In this document: positions 21,601 to 33,376 of the stretch, in pieces
How positions within the stretch are numbered: the stretch's first letter is position 1
Layout: every line of letters begins with the position of its first letter
Source of the DNA: Aselliscus stoliczkanus
Taxonomy: Eukaryota; Chordata; Mammalia; Chiroptera; Hipposideridae
NCBI GenBank assembly: GCA_033961575.1
Contig: CM066731.1
Coordinates: 62,401,501-62,465,500 of the forward strand
DNA length: 64,000 bases
Reading direction: 5' to 3'
Position numbers and translations under genes: made by a program
The notes under the pieces: model-generated
The model's input: only the letters and a program-made list of their open reading frames with translations
What the model was told of the DNA's origin: nothing
Database searches by the model: none

Positions 21601-22855
21601 GGATGAGGGCAGGGCTGCGCTCTTCTTTCTACTTCCTGCCTGAAACAATGGTACCAAAGTACTAGAAAGTGAGTTCTGGGTCACCGGAACTGCACACACA
21701 ACTTTGACCACTTTTATTTTCCATCCTGAGATAAAAGCCAAAACACATTTTTTAAATTTATGTTTTGCATCGTTTACTTGGGTATGACTTTTCTGAGCGA
21801 AGACTAAGTATTGGAGAGATCTCTTCAAAGATAGACAACGTGGGCTTGAAAGAAATTAATGCAAATGACAGTGTCTCCTAGTGACATGCAAATTTATGGC
21901 ACCATGAAGGTACAGTTCAAAGCTCAAAGGAGCCAGAAGGAACTTGGTGGATTGATGGTTTGCAGAAAGAAAGGTTTAGAAACAATAAAATGTAACCGGG
22001 ATTTTTGTTTGGAAATGAACTAAGGGGTCCATTTCTTCCAAGTTACTGAGTTTTTAATTTAGATCTGCTATTAAAACCTAATGCATTTTGTTATTTGCGG
22101 TTAGTAAATGACTCTAACTCGGTATCTTTAAGGAACAATTGCAAAAGAGCAGGAATAATTCTCAAAGATAAGAGTCACAGCTGCAGTCTTCTTAGCAAAA
22201 ATGTAATCTCTCTATCTCCTTTAAAATGTGATTACAAAACAGAAAAGTAAAAAAAAAAAGACATACCTGTGACTTTTTAGAGGTGAGCAATTATTGTAAA
22301 AGGGAAAACACATTTCCAGAGACAAAATTCACTAGTAATAGCATATAAAATACTGTACTTTCATGAACCATTGCTGGTAACTATTTATTCCAAACATTTG
22401 AATCTGAGCAGGAATGTAAACCCTATCACTCAATGTTTTCCTCCATGACTACATAAGCATGTATCCCCATTTCTTTGCTCAGTATTCATGTCATTTATAC
22501 ACCACATCTACATCAAAGGTGCAAATATATTCAGAAAATGTACTCTTCAGGTTCTCAGCACTGTCTGGGGAAAACAGAGGCATTTTGCTACCCAAACCAA
22601 GGAGACGAAAATTGGCACAGGGGCTTGGAATGGCCTGGGTGCTTTGAGGCCTGAGTAGATAAACCAGTTTGAAAATGGATAGCTCTTTTTAGAAATCAGA
22701 AGGAGAAACTTTTTTTTTCTTTTAAGAGGCAATGAATTCTCAGGGTAAGTAGATTTTTTGCTATTTTTTTCATTTTATACCAACAAGAAATACAAACTCT
22801 GGCTTGTTAATACAAAGAACATCTCCTTCTAAAAGAGATAAATCTATTGGTTAGG
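18640..22855. other. Repeat-free unique block (4.2 kb)
   Basis: No interspersed repeat was recognised over 4.2 kb, unusual for this window. Open frames occur (19701-20318, 205 codons; 20647-21189, 180 codons; minus 19920-20339, 139 codons), but none shows a recognisable protein, and none carries a convincing splice context. Two octamer motifs lie at 21859 and 21886. A conserved non-coding block is possible but cannot be shown here. Confidence 0.5.
21859..21893 (+). promoter_or_regulatory. Paired octamer (POU) motifs
   Basis: ATGCAAAT occurs at 21859-21866 and again at 21886-21893, same strand, 27 bp start to start. Match is exact; function is inferred. Confidence 0.3.
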
Positions 22856-22880
22856 CATGTACCCCCTTTTTTTTTTAAAG

Positions 22881-23325
22881 ATTTTTTTTTTTAATTGGGG
22901 AATTGGGGGAAGGGAACAGCGTTGGGGAATTAGGGAAGGGAAAAGACAAGTTGCTGTCTTTTTGTCCTTCGGTCTAGTTGCGGAGGATATTGCTTCACTG
23001 GCCCATGTTGGTTTCGTCATTGTGCTCTTTCTGGATGAGGCAGATGGGTCGCTGGCCTCTGGATGTCGCTCACCGCGGCTATTGGCAGCTCACGCTTGGC
23101 TGCCAGCCGCTCACGCTGGCTGCTGGCCACTCACTGTAGCCTATGGCAGCCCACTGCAGCAGGGGCTGCAGCCCACACAGTCGCCAGGGCTCACACAGCC
23201 CAGCTCCAGCTGGAGCTGTTGTTAGCTGTAGAGGGCAGTGTCACTGGCCCTCATATGTGGGATCCAAACCGGGGTCGCTGGCTTCCCCAAACCAGCTCTT
23301 AACGAATGCGCCACTTGGCTGGCCC
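22881..23325 (-). mobile_element. tRNA-derived SINE, type B
   Basis: On the minus strand the head is gggccagccaagtggcgcat, then 'gagctggtttgggg', B-box-like 'ggtttggatccc' and 'gagggccagtgacactgccc'. A GC-rich body with repeated 'ggctggcagcc' units follows, then 'gcaactagaccgaaggac' and a tail similar to type A ('cccaattccccaatt'). A duplication, tgtacccc plus a T run, lies on both sides (22858-22880 and 23326-23346). The minus-strand body appears on the plus strand as an open frame at 22857-23225. Confidence 0.92.
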
Positions 23326-23346
23326 TGTACCCTTTTTTTTTTTTAA

Positions 23347-23890
23347 GAAGGCAAATGTCCTAGGTGTGGGTCAGAGCAGCAAGTCACTCTCTCCCCAGTA
23401 TCTCTCCAGTAGGTGCTAGTCCCCTGAATGGGTGGCTTGCCCCAGCGGCCACATTGTTCCAGAGAGCAGAGCTGCAAGCCTTCACGTGGGACGTGCAGCC
23501 AGAAATCAAACGTATGCTCCCGCTAAAAGTTATCTTCCTTTAACTCAAGACCATCTGATTCTAAATGCATTTCTTAGGGGGAAAAATACCCAACCCCAGA
23601 ATGTTAGATTATTTAAAAATGAGTTATCCTTAATAAATACGTTATCTATAAAACAGAGGTTATTAAATTTGTTTCTCAATAGAGCCGGCTGTAAAAGAGG
23701 AATTCTGTTCGCCAGTCCAAATTAGCAGCTACAAATTCAGCACTTTAGGCTACACATTAGTTTTAAAAATGCCACACGTTCATAAAGTTGCATTTTATTG
23801 CACATGCCGAAACCTTAAACAGTAACTGTGATATAACACCCGCTGGACAAATTTAAAACTTGCAGAACCCTAAAGAATAATATTTCATCT
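23347..23890. other. Unique non-coding sequence
   Basis: No recognised feature. Confidence 0.4.
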
Positions 23891-23899
23891 TGGATTATC

Positions 23900-24545
23900 T
23901 GGTTGCCTATTTCATTTGCAGATATGACCTAATTAAAAAAATGTTAAGTGGATCAACTCACATATTTACTTACGCTTCTTTTTTTCAAACCCATTTTACC
24001 ACTAACCTCATTCACACCCCTCTCCTCTTGCCTTTGGCAACCACCAATCCACTCTCTATGAGTTCGTTTTTGTGTTTTGTTTTTTTTAGGTTCCACATGT
24101 AAGTGAGATCATACAGTATTTGTCTTTCTCTTTCTGACTTATTTCACATAGCATAATGCCCTTACGTTCCATCCATGTTTTCGCCAATGGCAGGATTTTC
24201 TTTTTAATGGCTGAATACTATTCCATTGTATGTGTATATACACCACATTTTCTTTACATATTCATCTGTCAAGGGACACTTAGGTTATTTCCCTATCATG
24301 GCAATTGTAAATAATGCTGCAATGACCATAAGGTACAGATATCTTTTCAAGATAGTGATTTCATTTCCTTCAGATAAATACTGAGGAGTGGAATTGCTGG
24401 GTCACATGGTAGTTCCATCTTTAATTTTTTTGAGGAACCTCCATACTGTTTTCCATAGTGGCTGCACCAACTGACATTCCCACGGACAGTGCACGAGGGC
24501 TCCCTTTTCTCCTTATGCTTGTTGATAATATCACCATACAAATGG
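23900..24545 (-). mobile_element. L1 LINE 3' UTR, antisense
   Basis: Antisense landmarks: 'ttccacatgtaagtgagatc', 'ctgacttatttcacatagca', 'ggctgaatactattccattg', 'gtgtatatacaccacatttt', 'ggaattgctgggtcacatgg' and 'ccatactgttttccatagtg'. Well preserved relative to other L1 pieces here. It carries no coding frame. Confidence 0.93.
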
Positions 24546-24549
24546 ATTA

Positions 24550-25735
24550 AAAAGACTTCTTTAGTTTTGTTTGTACCTGTGTTTGTACCTGTATTTTTCT
24601 AAACACTAATTCAGTGCTGGCATCAGAGAAGGTAAGTGAAGATCAGTGCCCACGGGAAAGGGGTCCTGTGTCCCTCTGTACCCATGGTTCATGCAGATCA
24701 TGTGCTCATCCACTCTCTTTTCATCAACATAACAAGTTCAGGAATAACAGTCCACAATGCTGTCTTACATTTGAATGGCACGTCACACGTCTTTTTAAAG
24801 ACAAAAGACTAGGAGTGCAAGATAAGGAAAAGACGAGTGGGGACATTCTTTCAAAGGCAATTCAATATCATCTCAGCCTACTTAGCTGTGGAAATTCTAC
24901 AGGTACAGTCTGGAGATGCTTATTAATACACACAGACCACTTCAGTGACTTTACAGTACAGCCAACAGTGAGACTGGACTCCCCAGGGGACAATGACACC
25001 TGATGGGTCCTGCAGACTGCACAGGTCTGTGATTGTTAGCTCTGGTAGATGGGTGGCTGAGAAGCAGGCAGAGGACTTTGGTTGGGAAAACCAAGGCCTC
25101 CCCAGGCTAGAAGAGGAGTGGTTTGGGCAGTTCATCTAAGCCAGCTCACACTTAAAGATAGGATTCAGACTCAACTGGAGATGGAAATATTTAGCCAGGT
25201 CATCCTACTCAGTGTTTGCAGCATGACACTGGAATTCTCCCATGTGCAAACCCACCCATCACATGCCTTGCTGCAGGCAGAAGGGCCATCTGGATCCCAT
25301 CTCCTCATACAAAGGCACAGGTCATGAAGCCCAGTGCCTGCTCTGTTCATCTGGGTCTGGGACTCACTGTTGTCTAATGGCGGGGAAGGTTCTTCTTGTA
25401 AAGGTTCAGAAAGAAGAGGCAGCATTGATGTGGAGAAGTTGACAGTTTTGGTCTCTGGTCTAACTATTACTCTCTCACGGACTGTGTGGCTAAGGTAGAG
25501 GTGCCAGGAGCCAGGACCACAGGTCAGGACTCAAAGGTCAATGTAGGCTCACTTTAGCCACAGCAGACACTGACATCTCTTACCAGATCTCCCTTGACCT
25601 GGAGAGGCATGTGAAGTGTTCCTGTGGGCTCTGGGGCAGCCACAGTTCAGGGTAGGCTGGCGTAGCCCAACCCAGGAATGGGAGATGGTCCTCTCAGCCC
25701 TCAGAGACAGGACCACTGTGCTCTGTGGCTTTGCT
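24550..25735. other. Unique non-coding sequence
   Basis: No recognised repeat or coding feature; the frame at 24614-25003 (129 codons) shows no domain. Confidence 0.45.
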
Positions 25736-25739
25736 CAGG

Positions 25740-26040
25740 CTGTTCCCTCTCCCTAGAGGGCTGTTCCTGGCTGACTTCACCTGAAAAACCACTATTCATG
25801 ACTTAAGATTCAGCTAAAGTGACATTTCCTTCTTAAAATGCTCTGATTCCCTGAGAGTTGTTCATACTTCCAGAATGCCTTGCCCATATATCCATTATAG
25901 ATTTTTATTGCTCTGATAAAATCTGAGACTACATGCCTCTGTATCCTATCAGGCCATGAGCTACTTAAGGTCAAGGGGTGTGTTGTATTTGTCTCTCTAG
26001 CCCCAATACAGAACCCAAAATATAGTGGATGTTCAATAAA
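25740..26040 (+). mobile_element. L2 LINE 3' UTR
   Basis: 'ggctgttccctctccctag', 'cttaagattcagctaaagtg', 'acatttccttcttaaaatgc', 'gagctacttaaggtcaaggg' and 'gatgttcaataaatactgg' give the L2 3' UTR in order. Its TGAA/TGGA tail passes directly into the tetranucleotide repeat that follows. Confidence 0.85.
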
Positions 26041-26043
26041 TAC

Positions 26044-26101
26044 TGGATGGATGGATGGATGGATGGATGGATGGATGGATGGATGGATGGATGGATGGAT
26101 G
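26044..26101. repeat. (GGAT)n microsatellite
   Basis: About 14 units of GGAT with no interruption. It appears to have grown from the 3' tail of the adjoining L2, because L2 ends in short TGAA/TGGA-like units. Confidence 0.97.
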
Positions 26102-26572
26102 AGAAGCTGAGGCTCAGTTTCTGAGGCTGTCAGCCAAATCACAATTCGTTGGCTATTTTTAGTCTAAGAAGATGGGTTCAATGTTGAGATCCAAGTCAAA
26201 AAGGAATCCCTGTATCGGCACAAGTTAATTGTGAAGATGCACTCTCTCTGGTGGGCAGGATCGGGCTCAACAGTCACCAGAAGCTCTTAAATATTCAGAC
26301 TTGTGAGCAGCATGTACTGCAGGCTTGTGGCAGTGGGGCAGGCGCAGGAAGAGTTAAGAAGGGCATCATTACGGAGTGAGATTAGGCACCAAGGGGTGAT
26401 CTACAAGACACAGTGTGGTCTCTTTAAAACAGATCCCAGTTGCTGGTATGGAGGGGTTTCCCCAGGATCTGTTTAAAGCAGAGGAGTCTAAATTATTCCG
26501 GAGTAAGAAACGGAACCTCTGGTCTTGCATTATGTGGGGAAAGAATAACTGAAATGGGCCCAGACTTATCAA

Positions 26573-26700
26573 TCCTTCATTCAGTCAGGTATCTTTTGAG
26601 TACCTCCTAAGTGCACAGCACTATCTGTGCTTCATGGAGGGTGTACAGAAATAGGAAATGTACACCTGAAAGAGCAAAACTTTGTCAGGTAGGAGTGAGA
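26573..26700 (-). mobile_element. L2 LINE fragment, antisense
   Basis: 'ccttcattcagtcaggtat', 'ttttgagtacctcctaagtg' and 'cacagcactatctgtgcttc' fit the antisense start of L2. Confidence 0.6.
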
Positions 26701-26799
26701 GGGAGCAGGTGTTCCACGTGGCAGGAAGGGGAGGGCGCCAAACAGCCGGAGGTATGGGGGTTTCCATTCCATTCCACCGTATTAGATAATCATTCTCTT

Positions 26800-29700
26800 C
26801 CTATTACTCACATGTGGGTCCCCTGGGCTGATATCCTTCTACGTTTTGAGAGCCACTGACATTTTCTCTATGACAACACTTACATTCAGATAAGGAAAAT
26901 TTCTACACAAACACATTTGGGCATCCAGAAACATTCAGGGGCTGCTGAATTCAAATTTGAGGAGTAGTACAGAAAAAGTGTGTTTAGTAGTGAATCTCAC
27001 ACAGCGTACTGAATAACCACATTTACCAAATGAAACCAGGGTCCTGTTCTAAAATCTTTCATTCTCTGATTTAATCCATGTACTGCTACTTGAACTTGCT
27101 AATGACATCCTTTTAGCCCTTTAATTTGCTTTGGCCACTCTTTAAATGCTATGATTTTTCCTCATGGGCACATTATATCCATTAGTTAAGATTTTATCAT
27201 AATTCTCTCTGGCCTTTTCTTACTAATCCAGGGCACTGAAAGGTCCTAAAAGTGATCACTGTGCCGTCAGGTATCTGTTTTCCAGTGGAAAAGGCAAGAA
27301 TATTAGAGACCTAATCAAGCTTAGACAAACACAGAGAGAAATTTCAACAACCAAACAAAAGCACTTCCTTTCAATATCAACATCTAAACGCCAATCAGTA
27401 ATAAAACAGACTGGTGTCCAAGCACAGGCCCCGAGAGGCTGCAGGGACGCTCGCAGGGAGCTGAGGCCCTGCAGCTGGTGCTGTGTGGACCCAGGCAGCC
27501 CCCGCCCCCGCCAGCCTCCGCTCTTACACTGGCAGTTGGGTCTTCATCTCAAATGAACCATTCATGCTTAGGCACCCTCTCGTGTTTCCATTTGTCATGT
27601 TGCCATAAGGGAATTTCATTTTATACTTTCCAGACTAATGATTTGGTACAAAAAAGATATGCTGCTAAAATAAGAGGATGGGGGAGGAGAAGAATTCTCG
27701 CAGACATTCGTGAATCAGCGAAGCCACAGGCTGAGAAGAACTACGCAGTGACTCTCACGCTTTACCATGTCCGTGACTCCCAGGCTTTCCTTACAATTTG
27801 TTCAATTTGTTCAGTTCAGCTTGAAATAGTGCAGGCCCTGATCTTGAGCACAACTGACTTCTGTCCTGGGTAGGGCGGGCTCTTAGACACCCCCAGTTGC
27901 GCTGGGTGCTGCCCCTTGAGAGTAGTTGGGTCTTGGGGAGCCAAAGAGGGGAGCCTGGGCAGCCACGGGTTTGGCGGAGGGCGCCGGGAACTTGAGGCTG
28001 TGCTGCTAACCAATGGGTACGAAAGTATTTCGATATTTCAACCACCAGTATGGGCATGCTGACCCCTATCAGATGAATATCATCCCCATTCAGACCTGTC
28101 CTTACATTTTAAAACTTTTTTAAAAATTAAATTTCATTCCTAAATTTGACTTTAAAATTTCCTTCCCAGGAACCTCCCAGGAAGAACTGCTTAATTAAAA
28201 TTCGCAGCTTTACTTCCATAAAATAAAATTGGCCCTGGGACTGACTTGGAATTTTGGTTTGCACAACTATGGTTTTCCTCATTTAGACAATTCAGCTTCA
28301 TGATAACATATTTGACCTTCGTGGTTTCTACTCTGATCCCAATTCAATAGGCTAAGATATTCAGAAACATTACTTTTACTATTGCTTTCATTTTAATGCA
28401 CAAATACCTTTTCACTTTATCAGTTCTTTGGCCTCGTTCCTGTCTAGGAAGTTTATAGCAACAAGGAAGAGAGAAAAAAAGAGCCTGAAGTTCCATTAAC
28501 AGTTGCCAGACATTCTCTCCCAATACTTGTCAAGCAAGGCTCAAGGAAGAAGTTTAAAAAGTGAGGACAACAACAAAAATCCCTTAAAAAGCAAATAGCT
28601 ATAGAATGTTCCCTTTAAAACAAACAAAAAGCTTTACTAACTTAAATACTATCTTTAATTGTAAAAATGTTGGCTCATTCTGAACAAAGGTATCAGAACT
28701 TAGCTCTATGCTACATGAATGGGATTTTTGTCATGTTATTCTCTCAAAATGGGAAACCAGAATTTTATCCTGATATATTCAGAACCAAAGTGGTGTAAGC
28801 CAAGCTCTGAATACAGAAAGGACAGGAGGAAGCTGATGCTGGTCAGTGGGTGGATGGCATTGGAGAAGGGCAACAACACTTGACATTAATTATACATCGT
28901 CCCACCCGGTCCCGGGCAGGGCATTTGCCAAGAAGTTCTTACATTCCTGTGGCCAGGGAACAGGGCCACACTAGAGTTTCATGGAAAACAACAGTGCATT
29001 ATGAAACATTTTACTCACTCCTGCACCCCGCAATGACTAAATAACCTAACAAAAAATTTTAATTGAGTGGAAGCCTACTTTGTGAAAGGAATCAAATTTT
29101 GACTTTAAACTTTTGTGTGTTTTTTTAAAGAAGTTTTCTATATTGATGTTTCTCTAAAGACAAATGACTGCTGGTTTAATGTTAACTTGCCAAAGTTTTT
29201 ATACTACAAAGAGGGATGTGGAGATAGGATTTGCCAAAAAAGAAAAAAAAAAGAAGAAAAGAAAAAAACACATAAAGGGTGTTCTTGCTTTGAGAATGTA
29301 CGGTCACGAGAGAGAGGCAGAGCAGCCTCTCATCTAGCGAGAAAAAATTAATTCCCAGCAAAGACAGGGAATCTGAGCTCTTTTGCACAGGCTTCGCTAT
29401 TATACTTGTGCAAAAGCAGCCATAATTTTCCAGTCTATAGAAATAGCTTTGGAGTACACATTTTCCATATAGAAATTGGAAATCCCTAAATCCATTCTGA
29501 GAGCCATCTGAATGTCAAGGCGCTTTGAAAAGGGCGACTTTAAATAGTTCAGAGGCACTCAGGTTGCTGGAGCTGCATTTTCCCCCTTCTCCCTGTCAGG
29601 AAGTGGGGCCTCCTACAGGAAGTCTGCTCTCGTGAAGATGATCCCCTCCACGCAGACCTCAAACAGTGGCCCTATCATGCGCCCAGCTCCCACTGAAATC

Positions 29701-30655
29701 AAAACCGATCCTCAGACTCACGCGGCTCTGCCCCCAGATAGCGCAGCTTCCCACACACACTGCTGTCATCCACACCCACGCTGTTGTCACAACACCCAGA
29801 GAGCTGTTACTAAGGGCCCTGGTATGCTGCCGAATCTATGCATTAAATAGGAATTTCAAAATGTACTTCAGGAATACTTGTCCTTGGCTCCACATCTTCA
29901 TTTGTAAGAACTCTAAGAAAATGGGTATTGTTGTTATTTTGATTAAAGTGGTTTGGGGAGGGTCATCTGTTCCAAGTTAGAAAAAAGACATGATTTGATA
30001 GACAGCACAAATGACTAAATCAATATTTGGGGGCTGCTCATTCTTGTTCAACATGGATGCTCAATTACTATGGGGATGAGAGAAGTTCTGAACAAGTTTA
30101 AACACATCTGATGATATTTAGCTTAAGAGGTCCTTTCCACCTTTCCTGGAAGCTGACATGAGTATACCAGCAACTGTAAAGGGTGGCTAAAGAATCATTA
30201 CAAAGGGCTGTTGAGGAAAACGCTTGAGAGGGTTGATTTCTGTTCTCCACTAAGGCTCTGAGTCCTCTCCGATCCACCATGGTCTTGTAGACCCGAGGTG
30301 TCTCGTGGTATTCCCTAGTTGCTTTGGAGGTCTCAGCTTTGGTGATAAAAGAAGCATCAATTGTTTCCAGGATAAGAGCTACGATTATTTAGTGTCTCTG
30401 TACACAGACTCTGTACACAGCTTTGTCTTCATATTCTTCACACTGATGTCATAAGGAGCGCTGAGATTGTCCTAGCATAAACAGGACACGCTGGTCACAT
30501 TCCACAGATTTCCAATAGACTCTGAGTGATTCATTCCAAAAGGTCTAGCTGTTGACACTACAATCAGCTTTGGATCAGTAGTCTGAATGACATCTCCAAG
30601 TTTGAGTTTTTGGGATCCACTTGCTCCCCTACTCTCCCCCCGTTTTTCTTCTTTC
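26800..30655. other. Repeat-free unique block (3.9 kb)
   Basis: No interspersed repeat recognised. A GC-rich stretch at about 27430-27530 contains a CCCGCCCCCGCC run. The frame at 27478-27873 (131 codons) was inspected and shows no recognisable protein. An A/G-rich tract lies at 29237-29270. Confidence 0.45.
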
Positions 30656-30711
30656 AGTTGATTCAACAAACATTGGCTGAGTAACTGTGTGCCGGGTTCT
30701 TTGGTGCGTAG

Positions 30712-30900
30712 TTGGTGACTATTTGGGCTACGGAGTCAGAGCAACCTGGCCTGGGATCTGGCTGGGAGACTAGGGAAATTGCTTCACCTCTCTGAGTCTG
30801 TTTCTTCAATGGGTGTCTTCAAATGAGACAATGCACATAAAGTACTTACCACAGTGTTTGGCACACAGGAGGTGTGTAATACACAGCAGGTCCCACTGTT
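30712..30900 (+). mobile_element. MIR SINE
   Basis: Sense MIR order: 'gactatttgggctacggagt', 'cagagcaacctggcctggga', 'gactagggaaattgcttcac', 'ctctctgagtctgtttcttc' and 'cacagtgtttggcacacagg'. Confidence 0.82.
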
Positions 30901-31027
30901 TATTACACAGATGTATGTGACAGATCACAAACAGCTCATGGGTGAGTGGAGAAGAGAAATGCTAAATAGCCCATTTCAATATTTCTGGTAAGAGCTGTTT
31001 TTTGTGGGTTTTTTTGTTTGTTTTTTT

Positions 31028-31160
31028 AGCTGAGCCATCCTGCCACCTGTTGGCAGCTCAGTGGCAGCTCAGCTCAGGCTGGGCATTGAACTGCTGTTGC
31101 TCAGAGCCCAGCTGGCACTCTTGAGCGAGCTCTTAACCAACTGAGCCACTTGGCCAGTCC
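31028..31160 (-). mobile_element. tRNA-derived SINE, type A (short copy)
   Basis: Minus-strand head 'ggactggccaagtggctcag', then the 'gagctcgctcaagagtgc' and 'gagcaacagcagttcaatgc' segments, the CTCF-like block and an A tract (T-rich to about 31010). Nearly the same length and boundaries as the copy at 441-584, so these may form a short subfamily. Confidence 0.9.
31038..31056 (-). promoter_or_regulatory. CTCF-like motif inside SINE A
   Basis: Unchanged 19-mer on the minus strand. Confidence 0.45.
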
Positions 31161-31164
31161 TTGG

Positions 31165-31905
31165 TAAATGTTGGTTTTAATGAAGGAATACTTATCGCAG
31201 CCCTAGTAAGTAATTACGTGGAAGACAAGGCTCAGAGGAAAAAATACAAGAATTAATACGTGAGCTGTATCTTATTGGATAAGTCAGGAAAGACATCCTC
31301 TCTCTTCAGTTTGGGAGAAAAGTCAGAAACCTTGTGGAATCATAACTAATTTGGAAAATATGAGGTGCTCTTGGAGGCTCCACACTTCTTCTGTGTATGT
31401 GTAAAAATGCATCCACACGCTAAAGAGAGGATACCAGTTACATCATGTCATGCCACAAAGAGGTCAACAGACAGCGTAAGTATGGTGGCAAGTGGGAGGA
31501 CGAAGACTGCATGTGTAGGAGGGGGAGAATGACGTGGAGAGAAGCAGAAGTCAGGTAGGGACCCAGCCACAGGCTTTCACCCATCTATGGAATGTAGGGC
31601 AAAGCTTAAACTCAGAGCCTGCAGGGATGGAACTGGACCAGCCCCCTGGAACGCTTGGGTCCCTGCCCAGCCATGGTGCCACACCCAGCACTCCAGCTGT
31701 ATTGTTCCCAGCAGTTCTGCTCCCGCCCTGCCCCATGGTCAATCCAACATCCCGCTTCTTTGTCTGGTTTGATTCCCTAACCCAAGCCTGTCACACCACC
31801 TCCTCTGTCTATCTCTTCAACCACTACCCCCCCCCATTTGTAATGATTTTTTTTTCACATCTACTGATAAATAGCAAAAACTTTTAAACCTAAAAAAATA
31901 TGTAA
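31165..31905. other. Unique non-coding sequence
   Basis: No recognised repeat or gene. Confidence 0.4.
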
Positions 31906-31907
31906 GC

Positions 31908-32143
31908 GGGGGTGGCAGGGTGACTCAGCTGGTTAGAGCACGTGCTCTTAACAACAAGGTTGCCAGTTCGACTCCTGCATGGGATGGTGGGCTGTGCCCC
32001 CTGCAACTAGATTAAAAATGGTGACTGGACTTGTAGCTGAGCTGCACCTTCCACAACTAAGATTGAAGGACAACAACTTGACTTGGAGCTGATAGGTCCT
32101 GGAAAAGACACATTGTTCCCTGAAAAAACACATTGTTTCCCAA
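31908..32143 (+). mobile_element. Rhin-1-like SINE
   Basis: A tRNA-like head (ggtgactcagctggttagag, 'cgtgctcttaac', B box 'gttcgactcctgc') is followed by 'gggatggtgggctgtgcccc', 'ctgcaactagattaaaaatg', 'ccacaactaagattgaagg' and 'acaacaacttgacttggag'. The 3' end is 'tcctggaaaagacacattgt' and 'tccctg'. As far as I recall, this is the pattern of Rhin-1 of rhinolophoid bats. It differs from types A and B at head and tail but shares the central block. Confidence 0.85.
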
Positions 32144-32500
32144 TCAATATATATACACATGCAATTTATATATATGCAATTTCCCTGATTTCTGCTACAT
32201 CTATGAGCTTCAGACATCACCTGCATTGTGTTATGCTAAAATGTAAGTGGTTTTAGTCAATTTAATGTCTTTATGATACCTAGTACTAAAAAAATATGAA
32301 ACTTATTTGAGTGCCTGTGGAATGTACACCATTGACCAAGCAATAAAGAGGGTGGGATTCCAGAGTGTGAGCCAATGAGGGCAAAGGACCTTTCCTCAAA
32401 ATTGTTTGCACAAGAGACACTTAACTTGAAGGCAGTCACATTAGGAGGCAATGAGAGGTTCCTTGTTCTTCCTTTGGGTCTGCCTGTCTGCCTGCTTTAC
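32144..32500. other. Unique non-coding sequence
   Basis: AT-rich spacer with a TA/CA-rich patch at 32145-32175; nothing else recognised. Confidence 0.4.
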
Positions 32501-32556
32501 CACCTACCTACCGACCTACCGACCTACCGACCTACCTACCTACCTACCTACCTACC
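32501..32556. repeat. (CCTA)n / (CCGACCTA)n microsatellite
   Basis: CTAC units alternate with CCGA variants on the left side (three CCGA units), then become pure CCTA. A higher-order 8-bp period therefore lies inside a 4-bp repeat. Confidence 0.93.
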
Positions 32557-32934
32557 AGCATTTGCTAAGCCACAAGGAGAAGTGGGGTCTGACAGACTGG
32601 GTTCCACTCCTTGCTGTGTGATTGTGGACAAGTTAATTAGTCATTATGACACTTGTTAGAGAGTGAAAAGGCTAATACTGCCTAGTTGGATCTTACTTTA
32701 TACTTCATCAGAGCAATATGCTCTGGTCTCTTGGATGGTGAGAGTGGCCCGTAGATCTTTATGTGTGCCAACGTGTGTGCTGGATTTTCCTGGTTCGTGT
32801 GTACTCTTTCCTGACCTGCTCTGAACCGGTGAGATACACATGAAAAATGGCTTTATTTAACAATGTTGTCCAGAAAAACGGTGTTCCTCATCTCTATGTC
32901 GTTTCATGTGCGCCAGCTCTGAAGAGTACTTTTT

Positions 32935-33376
32935 TTTTTTTTTTTAAGATTTTATTGGGGAATTGGGGGAGGAGAACAGCGTTGGGGAACCGGGGAAGGG
33001 GGACAGACACGTTGCTGTCCTTTTGTTCCTCAGTCTAGTTGTGGAGAATGTTGCTTCACTGGCCCATGTTGGCATCATCATTGCTCTCTTCTTGGGTGAG
33101 TCAGATCGGTCGCCAGCCTCTGGATGGCCACTCACAGCAGCCCCTGGCAGCTCACACCAGCTGCCAGCCACTCACGCTGTAGCCTATGGCAGCCCACTGC
33201 TGCAGGGGCTGCAGCTATGCCGTCCCAGGGACTCACAGCAGCCCAGCTCCAGGTGGAGCTGTTGTTCACCATCTTGGCTGTAGAGGGCAGTGTCACTGGC
33301 CCTCATATGTGGGATCTGAACCAGGGCTGCTGGCGTCCCAAGCCAGCTATTAACCAACGCACCACTCGGCCGGCCC
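32935..33376 (-). mobile_element. tRNA-derived SINE, type B
   Basis: Minus-strand head gggccggccgagtggtgcgt, 'agctggcttgggacgcc', B-box-like 'ggttcagatccc', body with 'gaacaacagctccacctgg' and 'gccacaactagactgagg'-like segments, and the tail 'ccccaataaaatctt' followed by an A tract (T run at 32931-32945). The T-rich flank makes the target-site duplication unclear. Confidence 0.9.

Noticed and set aside
27420..27540. GC-rich stretch that could be a promoter or CpG island
   Set aside because: Only about 120 bp, with few CG pairs and no first-exon evidence.
27478..27873. 131-codon open frame after the GC-rich stretch
   Set aside because: No recognisable family; a proline-rich start comes from the C-rich tract, and no splice signals support it.
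32501..32556. Short regular repeat that might suggest a CRISPR array or telomere repeat
   Set aside because: Units are four bases with no spacers, and the unit is not TTAGGG. It is a plain microsatellite in a mammalian genome.
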